From the NCBI GenBank assembly GCA_019637675.1, contig JAHBVE010000001.1:865997-929996 (forward strand): 64,000 nucleotides of DNA, given 5' to 3'. Source of the stretch: Anaerolineales bacterium (lineage in GTDB: Bacteria > Chloroflexota > Anaerolineae > Anaerolineales > UBA11579). The notes under the pieces were generated by a model, which was not told the DNA's origin, did not search any database, and saw only the letters and a list, made by a program, of their open reading frames with translations. Of the stretch, positions 35,457 through 44,215 are shown piece by piece (position 1 is the first letter of the stretch; each line of letters opens with the position of its first letter). The translations under genes were made by a program, and so were the position numbers.

Positions 35457-37127
35457 ATGAGTTTAACGAAGAGCCAAGTGCGCCCCGGGGTGTATTACGA
35501 CTCGGTGGTGCTGATGCAATTGCAGCGCAAGCTTGCCGCCCTGCCGGGCGTGGAAGACGCTGGCGTGGTCATGGCCACCCCAGCCAATCTGGAACTGCTG
35601 GCCGATAGCGACCTGCTGGAGGCGGCCGGCAAAGCCGCCCGCCCGGAGGACTTGCTGATCGTCGTGCGTGCCGGCAGCGAAGCCCAAGCCGACGAGGCGC
35701 TCGCCCAGGTCGACGAGCTTCTAAAGCAGCGCAGCAGCGGCGGCGCTAACCAAGCCTTCCGCCCGCGCAGCCTGGCCGCCGGGGTAAAAAACCTGCCTGC
35801 CGCCGAATGGGTGCTGATCTCAGTGCCCGGCCGCTACGCCGCCAAGATTGCCCACGAAGCGCTCGACAGCGGCAAGCACGTGTTCCTGTATAGCGACAAC
35901 GTAGACCTCGAAGACGAGATCGCCCTAAAGCAGCGCGCCGCCGAGCTGGGCCTGCTGGTGATGGGGCCAGACTGTGGCACGGCCATCATCAATGGCATTG
36001 GCCTGGGCTTCGCCAACCGCGTGCGCCGCGGGCCGATCGGCCTGGTGGGCGCGTCCGGCACTGGCTTGCAGGCCGTCACCGTTGGCATCCACAACTACGG
36101 CGGCGGCGTTTCGCAAGCCATCGGCACCGGCGGCCGCGACCTCAAGGCCGAGGTCGGCGCGGCCAGCATGCTGCAGGGGCTGCGCTACCTGGCGGCCGAC
36201 GAGGCCACTGAAGTCATCGTACTGATCTCCAAGCCGCCGGACGAGGCCACCGCAGCCCGCCTGCTGAGTGAGGCCCAGACCGCCGGCAAGCCGGTGGTCG
36301 TATGCTTCATTGGCTTTGCCGCACCGGCGGAGCAGATCGGCAATGTGCATTTTGCCAACGGGCTCGACTCGGCCGCCCGCATCGCTGTGGGGCTGAGCAC
36401 CGGCGCCATCACTCCGCCGGCGATCGAGCCACGCGCCGGTTACTTGCGCGGCCTGTTCTCCGGCGGCACGCTGGCGTACGAGGCACTTAATGGACTGCAG
36501 AATTTCCTGCATCCTATCTATTCGAATGTGGCTATACGCAATTCGCAAAAACTAGCTGACCCCTTGCACAGCCAAGCCCATACCATCATCGATCTGGGCG
36601 AAGACGTCTTCACCGTCGGCCGCCTGCACCCGATGATGGATAACGACCTGCGCTTGCGCCGCCTCAAGCAGGAAGCTGAAGACCCCGAAACCGGCCTCAT
36701 CCTGCTGGATGTCGTGCTGGGCGAAGGCGCGCATGCCGACCCGGCCGGCGAGTTGGGCCCCGCCATCGCAGCGCACAGCAAGGCCCGCCCGGATATCGAG
36801 TTCGTCGCCCTGGTCATCGGCACAGACGAAGATCCGCAAAACACCGAAGAGCAGATCCACAAACTCGAAGCCGCCGGAGCGCGCATCTTCCGTGAAACGA
36901 CCGCGGCAGTCGACTATGTAGCCGCCCGCCTGGCCGCCGCGCCCAGCGCGGCCGGCAAGGCACTGCGCCTGTTCGCAGAGCCGCTGGCCGCCATCAACGT
37001 GGGTGTCGAGAGCTTCTTTGACAGCCTGAAAGCCCAGGGTGCGGATGCCGTGCAGGTGGACTGGCGTCCACCTGCGGGCGGCAACGAGGCGTTGGCCAGC
37101 ATTCTGGAAAAGATGAAAGGCAAGTAA
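35457..37127 (+). CDS. fdrA: FdrA/AllF family protein (succinyl-CoA synthetase-like)
   Basis: A 556-residue FdrA-family protein, starting at the ATG at 35457. It contains CoA-ligase-like Rossmann segments (GPIGLVGASGTGLQAV near residue 195; IDLGEDVFTVGRLHPMMD near 385; LLDVVLGEGAHADP). In E. coli the fdrA, ylbE and ylbF products (AllF, AllG, AllH) are linked to oxamate carbamoyltransferase, which makes carbamoyl phosphate from a carbamoyl-amino compound. Genes for all three families lie in this operon. The stop and the next start share one base. A short repeat copy (36529) lies inside the coding sequence. Confidence 0.9.
   Translation: MSLTKSQVRPGVYYDSVVLMQLQRKLAALPGVEDAGVVMATPANLELLADSDLLEAAGKAARPEDLLIVVRAGSEAQADEALAQVDELLKQRSSGGANQAFRPRSLAAGVKNLPAAEWVLISVPGRYAAKIAHEALDSGKHVFLYSDNVDLEDEIALKQRAAELGLLVMGPDCGTAIINGIGLGFANRVRRGPIGLVGASGTGLQAVTVGIHNYGGGVSQAIGTGGRDLKAEVGAASMLQGLRYLAADEATEVIVLISKPPDEATAARLLSEAQTAGKPVVVCFIGFAAPAEQIGNVHFANGLDSAARIAVGLSTGAITPPAIEPRAGYLRGLFSGGTLAYEALNGLQNFLHPIYSNVAIRNSQKLADPLHSQAHTIIDLGEDVFTVGRLHPMMDNDLRLRRLKQEAEDPETGLILLDVVLGEGAHADPAGELGPAIAAHSKARPDIEFVALVIGTDEDPQNTEEQIHKLEAAGARIFRETTAAVDYVAARLAAAPSAAGKALRLFAEPLAAINVGVESFFDSLKAQGADAVQVDWRPPAGGNEALASILEKMKGK
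36529..36540 (+). repeat. Copy 2 of TGGCTATACGCA, inside fdrA
   Basis: The motif with its extension TGTGGCTATACGCAAT is shared with the copy at 47998. It is translated in frame (NVAIRNSQK) in a variable stretch of FdrA and continues into AATTCGC. Confidence 0.6.
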
Positions 37128-38371
37128 TGGTAGACATTCAAGCTGCAAACCAAACCGCGGTTTCCCGCATGATGGAAGCACGCCCCATCCTCAAAGGTGT
37201 CGCCCTGGCCAAAGACGTGATCCCGGGCATGAAGCCTAACCTGCTCCTGCATGCCGGCCCGCCCATCGAATGGGAACGCATGTCTGGCCCGCTGCGCGGC
37301 GCGGTCATCGGCGCGCTGATATTCGAGGGTCTGGCTAAGAACGAAGCAGAGGCTGCGGCCCTGGTGGAAAAAGGCGAGGTCGAGTTCGACCCTTGCCATC
37401 ATCACGATACCGTCGGCCCGATGGCCGGCGTGACCTCGTCTTCGATGATGGTCTACATCCTCGAGAACGAGAAGCATGGCAACAAGGCCTACTCCAACCT
37501 CAACGAAGGGTACGGCAAGGTGCTGCGCTATGGCGCGTTCAGCGAAGAAGTCATCGCCAAGCTGCGCTGGATGAACGACAGCATGGGGCCGCTGCTCGCC
37601 AAGGCCATCGACGCCAGCGGCGGCATCGATATCCGCGCCCTGCTCTCCGAGAGCCTGCACATGGGCGATGAAGGCCACAACCGCAACAAGGCTGGCTCGA
37701 TCATCTACACCGCCAAGCTTGCGCCGTGGATCGCCAAAGTCGCCACCGACAATGATGTCGAGTCAGAAGTACTCAAGGCACTGGGTGACAACGCCCTCAG
37801 CGTGCTCAACCCGGTGATGGCGGCCTGCAAAGCCATGTCCGCCAGTGCCCACGGCGTTGAGGGCAGCACCATGGTGACCACGATGGCCCGCAACGGCACA
37901 GACTTCGGTATGCGTGTCAGCGGCCTGGGTGACCAGTGGTTCACCGCCCCCGCCGAAGTGCCCGACGGCCTGTACTTCCCCAGCTTTACCAGCAAAGACG
38001 CCAACCCGGATATCGGCGACAGCACCATCACCGAGACGGCCGGCATTGGAGCGTTCGCTATGGCCGCCGCCCCCGCCATCGTCACCTTCGTCAGCGGCAC
38101 GCCGCAGGATGCCCTCAACGCCACGTTGGAGATGTACGAGATCACCATCGCCGAGCACAGCCACTTCACCATCCCCCAACTGGAGTTCCGCGGCACCCCC
38201 ACCGGCATCGACATCCGCAAAGTCGTCGAGCTGGGAATCACCCCCCGCGTGAACACCGGCATCGCCCATCGTGAAGCCGGCGTCGGCCAGGTAGGCGCCG
38301 GCCTGGTGCGTCCGCCGATGAAAATTTTCGAGGATGCAATTCACGCGTATGCCAAGCAATATGGCTTGTAA
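37127..38371 (+). CDS. allG: DUF1116 family protein (AllG/YlbE)
   Basis: A 414-residue DUF1116 protein. Family features include the opening GAP-type loop (HAGPPIEWERMSGPLRGAV), a His-rich segment (FDPCHHHDTVGPMAGV) and TNTGIAH-like PRVNTGIAHREAGVGQVGAG near the end. In E. coli the relative AllG is required with AllF and AllH for oxamate carbamoyltransferase activity. It overlaps fdrA by one base, so FdrA and this protein are almost certainly made together. The gene symbol is given by homology; the acceptor substrate here may differ. Confidence 0.88.
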   Translation: MVDIQAANQTAVSRMMEARPILKGVALAKDVIPGMKPNLLLHAGPPIEWERMSGPLRGAVIGALIFEGLAKNEAEAAALVEKGEVEFDPCHHHDTVGPMAGVTSSSMMVYILENEKHGNKAYSNLNEGYGKVLRYGAFSEEVIAKLRWMNDSMGPLLAKAIDASGGIDIRALLSESLHMGDEGHNRNKAGSIIYTAKLAPWIAKVATDNDVESEVLKALGDNALSVLNPVMAACKAMSASAHGVEGSTMVTTMARNGTDFGMRVSGLGDQWFTAPAEVPDGLYFPSFTSKDANPDIGDSTITETAGIGAFAMAAAPAIVTFVSGTPQDALNATLEMYEITIAEHSHFTIPQLEFRGTPTGIDIRKVVELGITPRVNTGIAHREAGVGQVGAGLVRPPMKIFEDAIHAYAKQYGL

Positions 38372-38433
38372 ATCGATCCACTAATTGATTAATCAAACCA
38401 AGCGACTAACTGATTGATCGATTAACTGATTAC
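38372..38433. repeat. AT-rich quasi-repeats between allG and cyclase
   Basis: Variants of TAA(T/C)TGATTA occur four times in about 60 bp (for example CTAATTGATTAATCAA and TCGATTAACTGATTA), in an otherwise gap-free operon. The core GATTAATCAA also occurs in the palindrome at 9625. A normal AAGGAGA Shine-Dalgarno for the next gene follows. Confidence 0.65.
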
Positions 38434-38446
38434 CTAAAGGAGAAAC

Positions 38447-39235
38447 ATGAAGATCCACGATCTATCCCAGCCCCTCAACCAAGACGCCTCGTTCTGGCCG
38501 TTCTATCCCCCGTTTGAGGTCAAGTACATCAAGCGCAAGGCCGAACACGGCGTGAATGCGCAATACATCATGACCTCCAATCACATGGGTACGCATCTGG
38601 ATGCCCCGCGCCACTTCGTCACCAACGGCAAGACCATTGACCAGCTTCCGCTGGATTGGCTGTACGGCGAAGGTGTGATCGTTGACCTCAGCAAAGAGCT
38701 CGATGACCTGGACGTGTTCACCCCCGATATGATCGAGAAGAAAGCCGACATCAAGAACGGCGATATTCTCTTCATCCATACCGGCTGGCACAAGTACTCT
38801 TTCTTCAGCCCGGAGGGTGACGAGGAGCGCTACATCCAGCGCCACCCCGGCCCGCACCACAGCATCTGCGAGTGGCTGCTCGACAAGAAGATCCATCTGT
38901 GGGGCGTGGACATGATCTCGACCGATCACCCCATGAACCTGCCCATCGGCCGTTTCCTCGGCAAGGGCGGCCTGGAGCATTGGGCCAAGGTGCGCAAGCT
39001 GGTGGAGAAGAAACTCGGCAGCAGCGAGAAAGTGGACGAGATGTTCCCGGCTGAGGCCTACCAGCTCACCCACAACGCGCTCTTCCCGCACGATTGCTTC
39101 CACGTCGAGAACCTGGGCGGCGAGATCGGCAACCCGGCCTTGCACAACAAGCGCCTGATCCTGGGCGCCTTCCCGTGGAAGTTCCAGGGCGGCGAAGCCG
39201 CCTTCTGCCGCGCGGTAGCCTTCACCCAAGAATAG
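38447..39235 (+). CDS. Cyclase family metal-dependent hydrolase (PF04199)
   Basis: A 262-residue protein of the family that includes kynurenine formamidase, isatin hydrolase and polyketide cyclase-like enzymes. The metal motif HxGTHxDxPxH is seen as HMGTHLDAPRHF at about residues 46-57, and later His and Glu residues are available. Known members hydrolyse formamides or cyclic amides. It is separated from coxL by one base, so ring opening of the hydroxylated product of the Mo enzyme is an attractive but unproven role. A good AAGGAGA Shine-Dalgarno is present. Confidence 0.9.
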   Translation: MKIHDLSQPLNQDASFWPFYPPFEVKYIKRKAEHGVNAQYIMTSNHMGTHLDAPRHFVTNGKTIDQLPLDWLYGEGVIVDLSKELDDLDVFTPDMIEKKADIKNGDILFIHTGWHKYSFFSPEGDEERYIQRHPGPHHSICEWLLDKKIHLWGVDMISTDHPMNLPIGRFLGKGGLEHWAKVRKLVEKKLGSSEKVDEMFPAEAYQLTHNALFPHDCFHVENLGGEIGNPALHNKRLILGAFPWKFQGGEAAFCRAVAFTQE

Positions 39236-39236
39236 T

Positions 39237-41606
39237 ATGACCACGCGGTATTTCGGCCAACGCATCAAACGCAACGAAGACCCCCGCCTGCTCACCGGGC
39301 GGGCGCTCTTCGTTGACGATGTTGACCTGCCGGGCATGGCGCACATCGCCTTCGTGCGCAGCCCGTACGCGCACGCCCGCATCAAATCCATTGATGCGTC
39401 CGCCGCCCGCGCCCTGCCCGGCGTCATCGCCGTCTACACCGCCGAGGACCTGGGCAGCTTCTGGCGCACCGGTGTGCTCAACGTTGGCCTGCCGCCCATC
39501 AAGAACGCCTACCTCAACGAACGCCTGCACCCCATCCTGGCCAAGGACAAGGTGCGCCATGTTGGCGAAGTGGTGGTGTGCATCGTCGCCGAAAGCCGCT
39601 ACATTGCCGAGGATGCCGCCGCCCATGTGCTTGTGGACTACGACCCGCTGCCCGTACACATCGACCCGCGCAAGGCGCTGCAAGATGACGCCGCGCTGAT
39701 CCATGACGACCTCGAGAACAACATCGCCGCCCACGTAGTGCAGGAAAAAGGCAACTACGAGAAGGCAAAAGCCAAAGCTGATCTCATCATCAAGCGTGAG
39801 TTCTTCTACGACCGCGGCACCGCCGCCGCCATGGAGAACCGCGGCATTGTCGCCGCTTGGGATGCCAAGGCGGGCAAGCTGACCATGTGGGATACCACCC
39901 AGGCCCCTGTCATCATTCGCAACGGCATCGCCGGCATGCTCGGCCTCTCGGAGCACCAGGTGCGCCTGATCGCGCCGTTCATCGGCGGCGGCTTTGGCCC
40001 CAAGATCCTCATGTTCTATCCGGAGGAGATGCTGCTGCCCTGGATCAGTATGCAGCTCAACATTCCGGTGAAATGGATCGAAGACCGCGCCGAGAATTTC
40101 TACTCCACCACGCAGGAGCGCGGCCAGCACCACGAAGCCGAGCTGGCCATCATGAAAGACGGCACCATCGTCGGCATCAAGGACGTCTTCTGGCACGATA
40201 ACGGCGCCTACGATCCGTACGGTCTGACCGTGCCGATCAACACGCAGTGCACGCTGCTCAACATGTACAAAGTGCCTGACTACTACAGCGAGTTCACCGC
40301 GGTCTTCACCAACAAGCCCATCGTCAGCCCCTATCGCGGCGCGGGCCGCCAGCACGGCGTGTTCGTGATGGAACGCCTGCTGGACGCGGCCGCCAAAGAG
40401 CTGGGTATCGACAAAGTGGAGATCAGGCGCAAGAACCTGATCCCGCCCGATGAGTTTCCGGTCAAGCACCAAATCATCTATCAGGACTTCAGCGAACTGA
40501 CCTATGACAGCGGCAATTACGAGCCGGTGTTGAACCGCGCCCTGGAGATGATCGAGTACGACAAGTTTTATAGCGAGCTCAAGCCTGCCGCCGAGAAGGC
40601 AGGCAAGAAGCTAGGCCTGGGCATCGTATGCTACGTGGAAGGCACCGGCATCGGCCCCTACGAGGGCGCCCGCATCCAGGTGCAGGCCAACGGCCGCGTC
40701 AGCGTGGCCACCGGCATCGGCACCCAGGGCCAGGGCCACTACACCAGCTACGCCCAGATCGTGGCGGAGCAGCTGGGCGTGCCGGTGAACCAGATCGACC
40801 TGGTGACCGGCGACACGGATCAGTTCCACTGGGGCGTTGGCACCTTCGCCAGCCGCGGCGCAGTCGTGGCTGGCAACGCCATCCACGCCGCCGCGCTGCG
40901 CGTGCGCGAGAAGATCCTGGCGAAAGCCATCGAGGAGTTCGAAGGCGAAGTCACCGCCGACAAGCTCGAGCTGGTGGACGGCAAGGTGCAGATCCTGGGT
41001 GCGCCGGAGACCGCCATCCCCCTCGGCGTGCTGGCGCAGAAGGCGAATCCGATGCGCGGCGCGGTCAAGCCCGGCACCGAACCCGGCCTGGAAGCCACCG
41101 ACTACTTCGGCCCGGAGATGGGCACTACCGCTTACGGCGTACACGCCATGATCGTGGAAGTCGACCCCGACACGATGATGATCGACATCCAAAAATACGC
41201 CGTGGTGCATGACTGCGGCGAGGTCATCAACCCGCTGATCCTCGATGGCCAGATCCACGGCGGCGTTGCCCAGGGTCTGGGCAACGCCTTCTATGAGCAA
41301 CTGGTCTTCGACGATATGGGCCAGATCCTGAATGCCTCGTTCATGGACTACCTGCTGCCTGCCGCCCAGGACGTACCGCGCATGGATACCGACCACACCA
41401 CCACCCCATCGCCGCTCAACCCAATGGGCGTCAAGGGCGCTGGCGAAGCCGGCGCCATCCCCGTCGGCCCGCTGGTTGCGCAGGCCTTGGAAGATGCGCT
41501 CAACGTGCCCGGCTTCGAGATCCGTGAGATCCCGCTCAGCCCGCTGCGCTTATGGCAGCTGACGCAGGAGCACGAGGGCCACGGCACTGCTACCACGCCT
41601 GGGTAA
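39237..41606 (+). CDS. coxL: Molybdenum hydroxylase large (molybdopterin) subunit
   Basis: A 789-residue catalytic subunit with the aldehyde oxidase/xanthine dehydrogenase a/b hammerhead at the N-terminus and the MoCo-binding domain after about residue 140. Cofactor motifs include GGGFGPKI, PYRGAGRQHG and GQGHYTSYAQI; the catalytic Glu is in GVKGAGEAGAIP near residue 740. The CO dehydrogenase signature (AYRCSFR with the Cu-ligand Cys) is absent: the loop reads SPYRGAGR. It is therefore a hydroxylase of unknown substrate rather than a CO oxidiser. It is split from coxMS by four hydrolase and carbamoyltransferase-type genes. Confidence 0.93.
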   Translation: MTTRYFGQRIKRNEDPRLLTGRALFVDDVDLPGMAHIAFVRSPYAHARIKSIDASAARALPGVIAVYTAEDLGSFWRTGVLNVGLPPIKNAYLNERLHPILAKDKVRHVGEVVVCIVAESRYIAEDAAAHVLVDYDPLPVHIDPRKALQDDAALIHDDLENNIAAHVVQEKGNYEKAKAKADLIIKREFFYDRGTAAAMENRGIVAAWDAKAGKLTMWDTTQAPVIIRNGIAGMLGLSEHQVRLIAPFIGGGFGPKILMFYPEEMLLPWISMQLNIPVKWIEDRAENFYSTTQERGQHHEAELAIMKDGTIVGIKDVFWHDNGAYDPYGLTVPINTQCTLLNMYKVPDYYSEFTAVFTNKPIVSPYRGAGRQHGVFVMERLLDAAAKELGIDKVEIRRKNLIPPDEFPVKHQIIYQDFSELTYDSGNYEPVLNRALEMIEYDKFYSELKPAAEKAGKKLGLGIVCYVEGTGIGPYEGARIQVQANGRVSVATGIGTQGQGHYTSYAQIVAEQLGVPVNQIDLVTGDTDQFHWGVGTFASRGAVVAGNAIHAAALRVREKILAKAIEEFEGEVTADKLELVDGKVQILGAPETAIPLGVLAQKANPMRGAVKPGTEPGLEATDYFGPEMGTTAYGVHAMIVEVDPDTMMIDIQKYAVVHDCGEVINPLILDGQIHGGVAQGLGNAFYEQLVFDDMGQILNASFMDYLLPAAQDVPRMDTDHTTTPSPLNPMGVKGAGEAGAIPVGPLVAQALEDALNVPGFEIREIPLSPLRLWQLTQEHEGHGTATTPG

Positions 41607-41609
41607 GCT

Positions 41610-42110
41610 GTGGCAGAAAAAGTGCTCATGCCCCCTGCTGCGGCGCTGGCTTTACTGAAAGAGCAGCCAGGGCAAATTGCCGAGATAACCGCCGGGCTGA
41701 GCGAGGCACAGTTACACACGCCGCCTGAACCTGACGAATGGTCATGCGCTGAGATACTAGGCCACCTACGCGCCTGTGGCGACGTATGGGGTGGATATAT
41801 CGAACGCATGCTGCGCGAAGACCATCCTTCGTTCCGCTACCTCAGCCCGCGCACCTGGATCCGCCAGACGGACTACAACCGCCAGGAGTTCGCTTCATCC
41901 TTCGAGGCTTTTAACGTCCAGCGAGCTTCCTTGCTGACAGTGCTCACAAGCCTGACTCCACAAGATTGGCAGCGCGGGGCCACTGTAAGCACCGCCACCC
42001 GCAAGTACGAGCGCACGGTCCACTACTACGCCCACAACCTGGCCAACCACGAGGGCATTCATTTGCATCAGTTTGCCAAGACCGTGCGCGCTGTTCGCAA
42101 ACAAGACTAA
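41610..42110 (+). CDS. DinB-superfamily protein
   Basis: A 166-residue four-helix-bundle protein of the DinB/YfiT type. Likely metal-ligand His residues are in EILGHLRACGDVW and near the end in NLANHEGIHLHQF. Members include thiol S-transferases (bacillithiol or mycothiol dependent) and proteins of unknown function. The GTG at 41610 begins 3 bp after coxL; the ATG at 41628 is an alternative. Why it lies inside a catabolic operon is unclear; a thiol-dependent isomerase or hydrolase step is possible. Confidence 0.8.
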   Translation: MAEKVLMPPAAALALLKEQPGQIAEITAGLSEAQLHTPPEPDEWSCAEILGHLRACGDVWGGYIERMLREDHPSFRYLSPRTWIRQTDYNRQEFASSFEAFNVQRASLLTVLTSLTPQDWQRGATVSTATRKYERTVHYYAHNLANHEGIHLHQFAKTVRAVRKQD

Positions 42111-42128
42111 GTGCATAGGAGTGTGTCC

Positions 42129-43334
42129 ATGCCCCAATCCACCCTCATCACCAACGCCCAGCTGCGCCAGCGGCCCGCTGGCGAAACCGTCTCGATCTTG
42201 ATCCAAGACGGGCGCATCGCGGCCATCGATAAGGTCATCAAAGGCAGCGTAGATGTAGAGTTGGACGCGGGCGGCAACCTGGTGACCGAGTCTTTCGTCA
42301 ATGCCCATTTGCATCTCGACAAGGTGTATACGCTCGACCGCATGGATGAGCTGGCCCTGCAGAGCTACCAGGGCGCCGGCATGGGCAAGGCTATGAACGC
42401 CATCGAACTGGCCAGCCGCGTCAAGGCCGAGTACGACGAGAGCTGGATCCTACCCAATGTGCGCAAAGCCTTGCACCTCGCCGCCCGCAACGGCAACACC
42501 CACATCCGCGCCTTTGCCGATGTCGACAGTAAAGCCAAGCTCATCGGCGTAGAAGCGCTCATCAAAGCCCGCGAAGAATTCAAAGGTATTGTGGATGTGC
42601 AGATCGTCGCCTTCCCGCAGGACGGCGTCGGCCGCGAGCCGGGCACCGAGGAGCTGATCCGCGCTGCGATGCGCCTCGGCGCCGATGTGGTCGGCGGCAT
42701 CCCCTGGATCGAGTTCACCGACGCGGATGCACAGCACCACGTGGATGCCATGTTCGCCATCGCCAAGGAGTTCGACAAGCCCGTCTCCATGCTGGTGGAC
42801 GATGCCGGTGATGCCGGTCTGCGCACGCTGGAGATGATGGCGCTGGCCTCCATCAAGCAGGGCTGGCAAGGCCGCGTGCTGGCCCACCATGCCCGCGCCA
42901 TGGCGCTCTACCCGGTGCCCTATTTGCAAAAAGTGATCGCCCTGCTTAAGCAGGCCCGCATGTACGTGGTCAGCGACCCGCAGACCGGCCCGCTGCACGC
43001 CCGCGTGCGTGAGCTACTGGAGGAAGGCGCCTTCGTGTGCCTCGGGCAGGACGATATTTCGGATGCGTACTACCCCTATGGGCACAACAACATGCTCGAG
43101 GTCGCGTTCCTGGCTTCGCATCTGTTGTGGATGACCTCGCGGGCTGACATGGAGACCCTATACAGCCTGGTCACCACTGAAGCCGCCAAAGCCATCGGTC
43201 TGCAAGATTTCGAGCTTAAAGTCGGCGCGCCCGCCAATCTGGTCGTGCTGGATGCGCCCAACGTGCGCGAGGCGCTGCGTTACCATCGCGCTCCGGTGCA
43301 CGTGGTCAGCCACGGTGCGCTGATCCAGCCATGA
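42129..43334 (+). CDS. Amidohydrolase, cytosine deaminase-like with altered metal site
   Basis: A 401-residue amidohydrolase aligned by eye with CodA. The first metal motif is intact (NAHLHLDK, His60 and His62), as are His254 (LAHHARAM) and Asp308 (LGQDDISDAYYPYG). The CodA segment VHCDE, which gives the third metal His and the catalytic Glu, reads MLVDD (Leu222, Asp225). That loss suggests it may not be a standard iron-dependent deaminase; it may instead hydrolyse a cyclic or linear amide, or bind metal differently. It has an AGGAG Shine-Dalgarno and shares an ATGA overlap with allH. Confidence 0.85.
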   Translation: MPQSTLITNAQLRQRPAGETVSILIQDGRIAAIDKVIKGSVDVELDAGGNLVTESFVNAHLHLDKVYTLDRMDELALQSYQGAGMGKAMNAIELASRVKAEYDESWILPNVRKALHLAARNGNTHIRAFADVDSKAKLIGVEALIKAREEFKGIVDVQIVAFPQDGVGREPGTEELIRAAMRLGADVVGGIPWIEFTDADAQHHVDAMFAIAKEFDKPVSMLVDDAGDAGLRTLEMMALASIKQGWQGRVLAHHARAMALYPVPYLQKVIALLKQARMYVVSDPQTGPLHARVRELLEEGAFVCLGQDDISDAYYPYGHNNMLEVAFLASHLLWMTSRADMETLYSLVTTEAAKAIGLQDFELKVGAPANLVVLDAPNVREALRYHRAPVHVVSHGALIQP

Positions 43335-44215
43335 GCGCAGACCGGCGCCTGCGGGCGCTCAGCATCGCCCCCGCTGCTGGCCGCTGGCTGGAAACCACTC
43401 AGCACGCTCGCGTGCTCTACGCCTTCGAATCCGTAGTGAACCTTGTGAACGATGACGCCCAGGTGCTGTCGCTGGTCAGCGCACGCCTGGGCGACGGACC
43501 CTTCTCCATCGTGCTAGAAGCGGCGGACTTTCCCCAAAACATTCACGCCGAAGCCAAGCTGCTCGTATTCGAGAATGGCTTGTGGCTCGGTGATTGGCTC
43601 ATCGACGCAGAAGATGCGCCCCTATGGCAGCCCGTGCCGGATTGGCACGCACTGCACAACCAGCTTGCCCTGCTAGCGAACGCAGCACGCCAGATCGCCG
43701 CCCTGCTGGCCCAGCACGCCCCAGCTGACAGTCTGGCCCGCCTGGTGCTCGACCCGGCCGCCAGCTCGCCGCTGCCTGCCCGCATCCTGCAAGCCGCCGA
43801 GCAGAACATCCCATTGTTATTTACTGGCTTGCGCGAGAACGATCAGACCAAGTTGCGCGAGGCAGCCAGGAAGCTGGCCGGGCTCGGCCCCGGCCTCACC
43901 CCGGCGGGCGATGACTTGCTGCTGGGCGCGATGTACGGCCAGTGGGCCACGCGGCCGCCTGCCGCCGCCCAGCAGACTGCTCAGGAGATAGCCGCCATTG
44001 CCACAGAACGCACCCACGCGCTCTCGGCGGCCTGGCTGGCGGCCGGCGCCCGCGGCGAAGCCGCCGCGCCCTGGCACCAGCTCATAGACGCCATCGCGGC
44101 CCAAGACGATGCCGCCTTGCAAGCCGCGGTCATGCACATCCTCCCGACCGGGCACACTTCCGGCGCGGATGCGCTGGCCGGCTTCCTTGGTATCCTGGAA
44201 GGATGGCAGGCATGA
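43331..44215 (+). CDS. allH: DUF2877 family protein (AllH/YlbF)
   Basis: A 294-residue DUF2877 protein with the family signature GLGPGLTPAGDDLLLG near residue 185. In E. coli AllH is the third protein linked to oxamate carbamoyltransferase with AllF and AllG. Here it lies 5 kb downstream of allG, after the Mo subunit and the amidohydrolase, and is coupled to both neighbours by ATGA overlaps. No carbamate kinase gene, which accompanies the trio in E. coli, is found in the window. Confidence 0.88.
   Translation: MSADRRLRALSIAPAAGRWLETTQHARVLYAFESVVNLVNDDAQVLSLVSARLGDGPFSIVLEAADFPQNIHAEAKLLVFENGLWLGDWLIDAEDAPLWQPVPDWHALHNQLALLANAARQIAALLAQHAPADSLARLVLDPAASSPLPARILQAAEQNIPLLFTGLRENDQTKLREAARKLAGLGPGLTPAGDDLLLGAMYGQWATRPPAAAQQTAQEIAAIATERTHALSAAWLAAGARGEAAAPWHQLIDAIAAQDDAALQAAVMHILPTGHTSGADALAGFLGILEGWQA

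Noticed and set aside
39222..40472. 416-codon minus-strand ORF opposite coxL
   Set aside because: Shadow of the coxL coding sequence with no recognisable motif.
30043..41606. Carbon monoxide oxidation locus
   Set aside because: The large subunit lacks the AYRCSFR copper-binding loop, and the operon is full of amide and ureide enzymes.
43942..44211. Upstream extension of the NmrA-like reading frame
   Set aside because: It is an out-of-frame overlap with allH; the Rossmann motif begins right at the ATG at 44212, which overlaps the allH stop.
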